This document shows positions 58,434-64,000 of a DNA stretch of 64,000 nucleotides, in pieces; the stretch's first letter is position 1; every line of letters begins with the position of its first letter. The translations under genes were made by a program, and so were the position numbers. The notes below the pieces were generated by a model, which ran no database searches, was not told the origin of the DNA, and was given only the letters and a program-made list of their open reading frames with translations. The stretch is from CAVQBC01 sp963848415. Lineage in GTDB: Bacteria; Actinomycetota; Thermoleophilia; Solirubrobacterales; Solirubrobacteraceae. The stretch covers positions 806,001-870,000 of the forward strand of contig CAWKDN010000001.1 of assembly GCA_963848415.1 (NCBI GenBank), written 5' to 3'.

Positions 58434-59335
58434 AGGTCGCCTACTGGCCCGGCTGCGTGAGCCGGGGCTTCACACCCGAGCTGCACGGCTCGATGGCGAA
58501 GATCGCGCCGCTGCTCGACCTCGAGCTGGTCGAGCTCGATCGCGCCTCCTGCTGCGGCGCCGGCGTGCTGGCCGAGCACAACCAGGAGCTCGCCGACACC
58601 CTCAACGCCCGCACCTTCGCGCTCGCCCAGCAGGAGATGGAGGGCGGCGCCGAGCTGATGATGAACATCTGCTCGACCTGCCAGGGCGCGCAGAGCGAGT
58701 GTCAGGAGCGCCTGGACGGCAACTCGGAGTACCGCGCGCACGTCAACGCCACGCTCGAGCCCGACGGCCTGCGCTACGAGAAGGGGCTCTCCAACAAGCA
58801 CCTGCTGTGGCTGATGATCGAGGAGATCGGCCTCGACGCGATCACCGCCAAGGTCAAGCGCCCGCTGACCGACCTGCGCGTCGGCCCGTTCTACGGCTGC
58901 TACATCGTGCGCCCCACCGATCGCCTCGGGATCGACCGCGAGCACCCGCGCGACCGCTACCTGCAGGTGCTCATCGAGGCGCTGGGCGGCACGGTGGTCG
59001 ACTACGCCGGCGCCTACAAGTGCTGCGGCTTCCCGATCATCACCATGAACAAGGAAGCCTCGCTGGCGCAGGCGGGCCGCCACCTCGGCGACGCGATCGA
59101 CGCAGACGCCGACTGCCTGGTCACGCCGTGCCCGCTGTGCCACCTGAACCTCGACCTCCAGCAGCCGCTCGCCGAGCGCCAGGCCGGCCGCCCGCTGGGC
59201 ATGCCGGTGCTCCACCTCCCCCAGCTCGTCGGCCTCGCCTTCGGCCTCGACCCCAAGGAGCTCGGGATGGGCAAGCACGTGGTCAAGCCGAGCGCCGTGA
59301 TCGACTGGTCGACGTCGGTCGTCGCGAGCACGTAA
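58430..59335 (+). CDS. SdhE/HdrB-like subunit of non-classical complex II
   Basis: A 301-residue protein with two CCG domains (Cys9, Cys41-Cys42, Cys81, Cys84, and Cys157, Cys198-Cys199, Cys234, Cys237), the motif that binds a non-cubane [4Fe-4S] centre in heterodisulfide reductase subunit B. In SdhABE/MfrABE-type enzymes this subunit replaces the membrane cytochrome b and passes electrons to or from quinone at the membrane surface. There is no transmembrane helix. A perfect 9-bp hairpin follows the gene at 59347-59366. Confidence 0.92.
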   Translation: MKVAYWPGCVSRGFTPELHGSMAKIAPLLDLELVELDRASCCGAGVLAEHNQELADTLNARTFALAQQEMEGGAELMMNICSTCQGAQSECQERLDGNSEYRAHVNATLEPDGLRYEKGLSNKHLLWLMIEEIGLDAITAKVKRPLTDLRVGPFYGCYIVRPTDRLGIDREHPRDRYLQVLIEALGGTVVDYAGAYKCCGFPIITMNKEASLAQAGRHLGDAIDADADCLVTPCPLCHLNLDLQQPLAERQAGRPLGMPVLHLPQLVGLAFGLDPKELGMGKHVVKPSAVIDWSTSVVAST

Positions 59336-59346
59336 CGTCGCCCGGA

Positions 59347-59366
59347 GGTCGTCGCGTGCGACGACC
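59347..59366 (+). terminator. Hairpin after the sdh operon
   Basis: GGTCGTCGC pairs with GCGACGACC across a two-base loop, 11 bases after the sdhE stop. There is no T-tract, so it may be a rho-independent-like or RNA-stabilising structure rather than a classical terminator. Confidence 0.5.
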
Positions 59367-59428
59367 GGTGGGCGAAACACCTTCTCCCGAGACCCCTCGG
59401 CGCCGCGCCGGCTTGCAAGCCCATCCGC

Positions 59429-59899
59429 TCACCACTCCTGACCGGCGACCTGGCGGGTGGCGACGTTGAGCCGGTTCCACAGGTTGATCTGGGCGATCGT
59501 CAGCACGAGCGCGCCGAGCTCCTGCTCGTCGTAGTGGCGGGCAGCCTCGTCCCAGACGTCGTCCGGCACGGGATCGCCGCTGTCGGCCAGCCGGGTGACG
59601 GCCTCCGTCAGGGCGAGCGCGGCACGCTCGCCGGCGTCGTAGTACGGGGCGTCGCGCCACCCCGAGAGCGCCCAGATCCGCTCGTCGGTCTCGCCGTGCT
59701 GCTTGGCGATCCGCGGGTGCTGCACGGCGCAGACGCCGCATCCGTTGATCTGGCTGGCGCGGAGGTGGACGAGCTCGCGGGTCTTCGGCGGCAGGCCGAC
59801 CCCGGCCACGGCCTTCTCGATCGCGAGCAGGGCGTCCATCGCCTCCGGGACCGCGAAGGCGGGGTTGGTCATGCGGGCCTGCAGTGCAGCGGTTTGCAT
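59429..59899 (-). CDS. Carboxymuconolactone decarboxylase-family (AhpD-like) protein
   Basis: A 156-residue alkylhydroperoxidase-like protein with the CMD active site INGCGVCAVQHPRIAKQHGE (C..C...H with a nearby Glu). It is followed by a helical domain (AALALTEAVTRLAD, LGALVLTIAQINLWNRLNVAT). ATG 59897-59899 has GGAG eight bases upstream. ECF41 sigma factors are known to sit beside and control such genes, and one is directly divergent here, so this is probably its target gene. Confidence 0.88.
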   Translation of the reverse strand: MQTAALQARMTNPAFAVPEAMDALLAIEKAVAGVGLPPKTRELVHLRASQINGCGVCAVQHPRIAKQHGETDERIWALSGWRDAPYYDAGERAALALTEAVTRLADSGDPVPDDVWDEAARHYDEQELGALVLTIAQINLWNRLNVATRQVAGQEW

Positions 59900-59944
59900 C
59901 GGTGTGTCTCCTTGCGTGTCGGTGCCGGACCCGGTGCGACCCTC

Positions 59945-59971
59945 TGTCACATCCGTGGCTTCTCGGCGGTC
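59945..59971 (+). promoter_or_regulatory. ECF41-type promoter before the sigma factor gene
   Basis: TGTCACA (59945-59951) and GGTC (59968-59971), 16 bases apart, match the reported ECF41 target pattern (TGTCACA, 16 bases, CGTC) with one mismatch in the -10. It points at the sigma gene, 37 bases before its ATG, implying positive autoregulation. Confidence 0.6.
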
Positions 59972-60007
59972 AAGTCATTGACCCGACGGAATCGAGGAAC
60001 GTGACCG

Positions 60008-60904
60008 ATGGACGAACAGCACTGGCTGACAGCGCGCTTCGAGGAGCAGCGACCGCACCTGCGGGCGGTGGCCTACCGGATGCTCGGCTCGACCGCCGAC
60101 GCCGACGACGCTGTGCAGGAGGCGTGGATCCGGCTGCAGCGCACCGGCGCCGGCGAGATCGACAACCTCGGCGGCTGGCTGACCACCGTCGTCGGCCGGA
60201 TCAGCCTCAACCTGCTCCGCGCGCGACAGACCCGCAAGGAAGAGGACCTCGACGCCGTCCACGTGCCCGACCCGATCATCACGCCCGCCGACGAGCGCGA
60301 TCCGGAGCAGGCGGCGCTCGTCGCCGACTCGGTCGGGCTCGCGCTGCTGGTGGTGCTGGAGACGCTGTCCCCGACCGAGCGGCTGGCCTTCGTCCTGCAT
60401 GACGTCTTCGCCGTCCCCTTCGAGGACATCGCGCCGATCGTCGATCGCTCGCCGGCGGCGACGCGACAACTCGCCAGCCGCGCTCGCCGCCGCGTCCGGG
60501 GAGCGGCGCCGGCGCCGGACGCCGCCATCCCCGCTCAGCGCGAGGTCGTCGACGCGTTCTTCGCGGCCGCCCGGGCGGGAGACTTCGACCGGCTCGTGGC
60601 CGCGCTCGACCCGGACGTCGTCCTGCGCGCCGACTTCGGGCCCGGCGCCCCCTCCGTCCCCGCCGTGACGCGGGGCGCCACCGACGTCGCCGGCAGGGCG
60701 CTCATGTTCGCCGACCCAACTCGCCCGATCCTGCCCGCGACGATCAACGGCGCTGCCGGCGTGGTCGTCGTCGCCGACGGCCGCCCGGTGTCCGTGATGG
60801 GCTTCACCGTGGTCGCCGGCAAGGTCGCGGCCATCGACGTCCTCGGCGACCCCGAGCGCCTCGCGCGGATCGACCTCGATGCGTTCGTCGCCGACACGGC
60901 GTAG
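60008..60904 (+). CDS. ECF41-type RNA polymerase sigma factor with SnoaL-like C-terminal domain
   Basis: A 298-residue sigma factor. Region 2 (HLRAVAYRMLGSTADADDAVQEAWIR) lies near residues 17-42, region 4 (LSPTERLAFVLHDVFAVPFEDIAPIV) near 120-145, and a SnoaL-like domain near 178-290 ends VAAIDVLGDPERLARIDL, corresponding to the NPDKL signature. ECF41 members carry this fused domain in place of a separate anti-sigma factor. The usual DGGGK motif is replaced here by ADFGPGA, so the autoregulatory contact may differ. A match to the ECF41 promoter lies upstream, and a CMD gene is divergent. Confidence 0.88.
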   Translation: MDEQHWLTARFEEQRPHLRAVAYRMLGSTADADDAVQEAWIRLQRTGAGEIDNLGGWLTTVVGRISLNLLRARQTRKEEDLDAVHVPDPIITPADERDPEQAALVADSVGLALLVVLETLSPTERLAFVLHDVFAVPFEDIAPIVDRSPAATRQLASRARRRVRGAAPAPDAAIPAQREVVDAFFAAARAGDFDRLVAALDPDVVLRADFGPGAPSVPAVTRGATDVAGRALMFADPTRPILPATINGAAGVVVVADGRPVSVMGFTVVAGKVAAIDVLGDPERLARIDLDAFVADTA

Positions 60905-60910
60905 CCGCCC

Positions 60911-60938
60911 TTGACATATTCTTGTATGGGTATACGAT
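60911..60938 (+). promoter_or_regulatory. Promoter of the ArsR operon (predicted leaderless)
   Basis: A consensus TTGACA (60911-60916) and TACGAT (60933-60938) are 16 bases apart. The ATG of the regulator is six bases after the -10, so the first transcribed base should fall on or beside the A of ATG 60945. Confidence 0.7.
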
Positions 60939-60944
60939 GCCCGC

Positions 60945-61298
60945 ATGGCACGAGCGGCGACCACGGCGGACACGTTCAACGCGGTCGCCGAGCCGCGGCG
61001 CCGTCAGATCCTCGACCTGCTCGCCGCCGGCGAGCGCCCCGTCAATGACCTCGTGGTCCAGCTGGGCGTGACCCAGCCGCAGGTCTCCAAGCACCTGCGC
61101 GTGCTCCGTGAGGTGGGGGCCGTCGAGGTCCGCGACGCCGGGCGGCAGCGCGTCTACCGGCTCAACGGCCCGGCGCTGAAGCCGATCCATGACTGGGTGA
61201 GCAGCTACGAGCGCTTCTGGGACGAGCGGTTCTCCCGGCTCGACGACGTGCTGGACGACCTCAAGCGCAAGGAGAAAGGTGATGGCAGTGACGAGTAG
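60945..61298 (+). CDS. ArsR-family winged-helix regulator
   Basis: A 117-residue regulator: AVAEPRRRQILDLLAAGERPVNDLVVQLGVTQPQVSKHLRVLREVGAVEVRDAGRQRVYRL (in parts), with recognition helix QPQVSKHLRVL and wing AGRQRVYRL. It has no Cys metal sites, so it is not a metal sensor. It is paired with an overlapping AHSA1/SRPBCC gene, a common arrangement. The strong promoter at 60911-60938 is probably its own operator. It begins 40 bases after the sigma factor stop. Confidence 0.93.
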   Translation: MARAATTADTFNAVAEPRRRQILDLLAAGERPVNDLVVQLGVTQPQVSKHLRVLREVGAVEVRDAGRQRVYRLNGPALKPIHDWVSSYERFWDERFSRLDDVLDDLKRKEKGDGSDE

Positions 61299-61776
61299 CG
61301 GTACGGCGACGGTGACGCTCCCCTCCGACACGGAGATCCTCATCACGCGGGAGTTCGACGCCCCCAAGCACCTTGTCTACAAGGCCTACACGACGCCCGA
61401 CCTGGTCAAGCGCTGGTGGAGCGGGCAGCGCGGCGAGATGACGGTCGCCGAGATCGACCTGCGCGTCGGCGGCCGCTGGCGCTACGCGATGATGGCCGAA
61501 GGCGGCTTCGAGGTCGCCTTCCACGGCGAGTTCCGCGAGATCGTCCCGGACGAGCGGCTCGTCACGACCGAGATGTACGAGGGCGCCGACGCACCCGAGG
61601 ACCAGGCGCCGCTGAACATCGTCACCTTCGACGAGCACGACGGGCGCACCACCCTGACGGTGCTCACGCAGGCCTCCAGCCAGGAGCTGCGCGACATGAT
61701 CATGGAGTCGGGGATGGAGGCCGGCATGCAGGAGGGGATGGACCTCCTCGAAGAGGTCGCGATCTCACTGCGCTGA
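61282..61776 (+). CDS. AHSA1/SRPBCC-family protein
   Basis: A 164-residue START-like protein: ILITREFDAPKHLVYKAYTTPDLVKRWWSG is the standard first strand and helix, followed by IDLRVGGRWRYAMMAEGGFEVAFHGEFREIVPDERLVTTEMYEGAD (in parts). The C-terminal helix is Met-rich (MIMESGMEAGMQEGMDLL). AAGGAG (61269-61274) is seven bases before ATG 61282. It overlaps the ArsR gene by 17 bases. Ligand unknown; often linked to stress response. Confidence 0.92.
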   Translation: MAVTSSGTATVTLPSDTEILITREFDAPKHLVYKAYTTPDLVKRWWSGQRGEMTVAEIDLRVGGRWRYAMMAEGGFEVAFHGEFREIVPDERLVTTEMYEGADAPEDQAPLNIVTFDEHDGRTTLTVLTQASSQELRDMIMESGMEAGMQEGMDLLEEVAISLR

Positions 61777-64000
61777 CCCCCGCTCCGTCGTGCGGGCCCT
61801 GTCCCGGTCGCGCTCGGTGCGCTCGATCAACGCGGGCGCCCCGAGCGCGACGTGGCGCTCCAGCGCCGCGGCGAAGTGCGCCTCCGCGGCCGCATCCTGC
61901 CCGAGGCTGGCGGCGAGGCGACCGAGATGGCGTTGCACCGAGCCGCCGCAGCCGGCGAAGCCGGACTGCACGAGCCTGCCGGCGTGGGGCTCCAGCGCGG
62001 CGTAGAGCTGCCGGGCGCCGGCGTGGTCGCCCAGCGAGGCGGCCGCGTCGGCGAGCGCGGCGACGGTCGGCAGCCACGCCATCGTTCGCGGCATCGCCGC
62101 CGGCCCGTCCTCGAGCGCCGCGTGGTAGGCGTCCTGCGCCGCGTCCCGGCGCCCGGCCTCGAGGTAGGCGAGCGCGAGCGCGGCTCGCCACCCGCGGCCG
62201 ACGACGCCGCCGGCGGCCGCGAAGCGCTCCATGTCCTCGATCAGCTCCGGGGTGCGGCCCTGGGCGCGGCGCAGGGTGAGCAGCTGGGCGATGAAGTACT
62301 CGCGCGCGTCGGGGTCGCCGGCGCCCTCCGCCAGTCGCACCGACTCGCGCGCGAGCCGCTCGGCCGCCTCGAGCCGGCCCGCCAGCCCCGCCCACACGCA
62401 GCGCCAGGCCAGCGCGGAGTGCTGGTAGAGCGGCTGGCGCAACCGCACGGCGAGCGCCTCGAGCTCCGCGTGCCGGCGCTGGGCGTCGGGCACCCGGTCG
62501 AGCTCGACGAGGTCATAGATCAGCCAGTGGCGGCCGAGGGCCGCCAGCGCCTCGTCGTCCAGCTCTCCGGCCAGGGCCAGCGCCTCCTCGGCCAGGCGGC
62601 GCCGCTCGTCAGCGTGCTCGACGGCGAGCAGCCCGGCGTGCAGGCTCATCAGGGCGCCCGCGAGCGCGCCGGGCTCGCCGATCCGCCGCGCCATGGCGAC
62701 CGCCTCGCGCGCCACTTCCGCGGGACGATCGGAGGGCTCGAGCGAGACGAGCTGCTCGGCGAGGCGCCCGAGCAGCCGCGAGCGCAGCAGGCTGTCGGCG
62801 GGCTCAATCGCCCCGAGCGCTTCCTCCAGCAGCGCCACGTACGGGCGATCGGACACGCCGGGGGCGTAGAAGCGGCCGCCTGCACCCAGGGCGGCACGCG
62901 CCAGGCGCTCGGCGCTGCCGACCTCGCGCGCCAGCACGGCCGCCTGCTCGAAGGCCAACCGCGGCCCGGGCTCCGACGCCTGCCAGCGCGCCGCGCCGAG
63001 CGCGAGCAGCACGTCGGCGCGCGCCGTCGCGTCGTCTGGGCGCGCCAGCTCGAGGGCCTCCAGGGCACGGGCGTAGTGGGCCGCCGCCTCCTCCGGGGCG
63101 TGCGATTCTCCGGCCACCTCGGCGGCGCGCAGCGAGTAGGCGAGCGCCTTGGGGGCACCACCCACCTCGCGCGCGAGGAAGTAGTGATGGGCCAGCTCGG
63201 CGGGATGGACCTCGACGACGGCCTCCTCGAGCGACTCGGCCACGAGCCGGTGGATGCGCAAGCGGCGGTTGCGCCCGGGGCGCTCGTAGAGCGTCTCGCG
63301 CACGAGCGCGTGCGCGAAGGCGACGCGCCCGACGTCCTCGGGGTCCTCCACCAGCAGGCCCGCCTGCGCCGCCGCGTCGACCGCCGCCTCCACGTCGAGG
63401 TCGCCGGCGATCTCGTGCAGGGTCTCCAGGCGGAACTCGCGCCCCAGCACGGCGGCGGTCATCAGCACGTCGGCGGCGTCCTGGGGGAGCAGCTCGAGCC
63501 GGCGGCCGAGGACCGCCTTGACGCCCTCCGGGACGCTCGCGGGCGCATCCGGCGCCTCCGCGCTGGCCCGCAGCAGCTCCTCGACGAAGAAGGGGTTGCC
63601 GCCGGTCTGCTCGTGCAGCCGGCGCGCGAGCCCCGGGTCCCCGCCGCCGGGCGCGCCGTGCTCTGCGAGCAGCTCCGCGATCTCCGAGTCGGCCAGCCCG
63701 GAGAGCGAGATGCGCTCCATCAGGTTCTCGCCGCGCAGCTCGGCGAGCAGGCGCGCGAGCGTGTCGGAGGGCTCGGCCTCGCGCTCGCGCTGGGTCGCGA
63801 GCACGAGCAGCGCGCAGCCGGGGGACTGTCGCACGACGTCGCGCAGGAGCAGGACCGTCGGCGTGTCGGCCCACTGGAGGTCGTCGAGCACCAGCAGCAG
63901 CGGGCGGTCGGCGGCGGCGTAGCGCATGACTTCCACCACGGCGTCGAAGAGCCGGTAGCGCTGGCGCTCCCCGGGCGGGCGGTCGGCGCCGCTGCCTGCC
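61765..64000 (-). CDS. AAA (STAND-type) ATPase with helical repeats, cut by window end
   Basis: At least 745 residues; the N-terminus lies beyond base 64000. The visible part starts upstream of Walker B (PLLLVLDDLQWAD), continues with LVLATQRE, a GGNPFFVEELLRA sensor segment and a winged-helix-like VLGRRLELLP region, then about 400 residues of TPR-like helices. There is no LuxR helix-turn-helix at the C-terminus, which ends ERDRDRARTTERGSAQ. It resembles the ATPase/TPR parts of LAL or adenylate-cyclase-type signalling proteins, so a sensor or cyclase domain may precede it. The 3' end overlaps the AHSA1 gene by 12 bases. Confidence 0.8.
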   Translation of the reverse strand, partial: AGSGADRPPGERQRYRLFDAVVEVMRYAAADRPLLLVLDDLQWADTPTVLLLRDVVRQSPGCALLVLATQREREAEPSDTLARLLAELRGENLMERISLSGLADSEIAELLAEHGAPGGGDPGLARRLHEQTGGNPFFVEELLRASAEAPDAPASVPEGVKAVLGRRLELLPQDAADVLMTAAVLGREFRLETLHEIAGDLDVEAAVDAAAQAGLLVEDPEDVGRVAFAHALVRETLYERPGRNRRLRIHRLVAESLEEAVVEVHPAELAHHYFLAREVGGAPKALAYSLRAAEVAGESHAPEEAAAHYARALEALELARPDDATARADVLLALGAARWQASEPGPRLAFEQAAVLAREVGSAERLARAALGAGGRFYAPGVSDRPYVALLEEALGAIEPADSLLRSRLLGRLAEQLVSLEPSDRPAEVAREAVAMARRIGEPGALAGALMSLHAGLLAVEHADERRRLAEEALALAGELDDEALAALGRHWLIYDLVELDRVPDAQRRHAELEALAVRLRQPLYQHSALAWRCVWAGLAGRLEAAERLARESVRLAEGAGDPDAREYFIAQLLTLRRAQGRTPELIEDMERFAAAGGVVGRGWRAALALAYLEAGRRDAAQDAYHAALEDGPAAMPRTMAWLPTVAALADAAASLGDHAGARQLYAALEPHAGRLVQSGFAGCGGSVQRHLGRLAASLGQDAAAEAHFAAALERHVALGAPALIERTERDRDRARTTERGSAQ

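Overview
This is a roughly 64 kb stretch of a very GC-rich (about 70% or more), gene-dense actinobacterial chromosome. A LytR-CpsA-Psr cell-wall ligase, an Eis-type acetyltransferase, a single-chain bacterial-type glycyl-tRNA synthetase, an FmdB zinc ribbon, an ECF41-type sigma factor, paired FadE-like acyl-CoA dehydrogenases and a succinate dehydrogenase with an HdrB-like third subunit together suggest Actinomycetota, most probably a Thermoleophilia/Solirubrobacterales-like soil organism. The lineage is inference; no rRNA or tRNA gene was found to settle it.

Layout. 1-4.5 kb: end of an unknown gene, MTA/purine phosphorylase, DHA2 exporter, Eis-like acetyltransferase, two tiny membrane proteins. 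4.5-12.3 kb: leftward block with a b561-like membrane protein, a PucR regulator, and the tightly overlapped operon metG-(repeat)-tatD-rsmA-ispE-dedA/PAP2-small membrane protein. 12.3-12.9 kb: long non-coding stretch with a MITE-like element, a strong hairpin and a possible 30-residue gene. 12.9-31.4 kb: M23 peptidases, rsmI-ROK kinase, LCP ligase, acyl-CoA dehydrogenase pair, FmdB, glycyl-tRNA synthetase, an R2-like oxidase fused to SCP2, lon-hsp20 and two metallo-beta-lactamase-fold genes or neighbours. 31.6-42.8 kb: SDRs, FUSC transporter, an AT-hook/winged-helix protein, icd-mdh, a site-2 protease, an amidase, an intact IS481 element, and BioY. 42.9-55.4 kb: a large secreted protein, NAD kinase, an ABM-MarR pair, a DUF6653-like/CPBP pair, a NarL-type two-component system, a cyclase-like hydrolase and an MFS transporter. 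55.5-64 kb: sdhA-sdhB-sdhE, the carboxymuconolactone decarboxylase/ECF41 pair, an ArsR-AHSA1 operon, and a large AAA/TPR regulator cut by the window end.

The main unexplained signal is a family of end-to-end palindromic repeats lying exactly between the TAG stop of one gene and the start of the next (2680-2850, 10543-10743, and a collapsed form at 57263-57290 between sdhA and sdhB). Their outer arms show compensatory base changes between copies. Separately, two convergent gene pairs share one CTAG as overlapping stop codons. An IS481 element has inserted into a third such CTAG, and its duplicated target restores both neighbouring stops and supplies the transposase stop.

Regulation appears dominated by leaderless or near-leaderless starts: about twenty operon-leading genes have a TANNNT-type box 6-11 bases before the start codon. 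One 23-base divergent gap (17111-17133) appears to hold two overlapping -10 boxes. Palindromic operators precede the AT-hook/winged-helix gene and the ABM-MarR operon.
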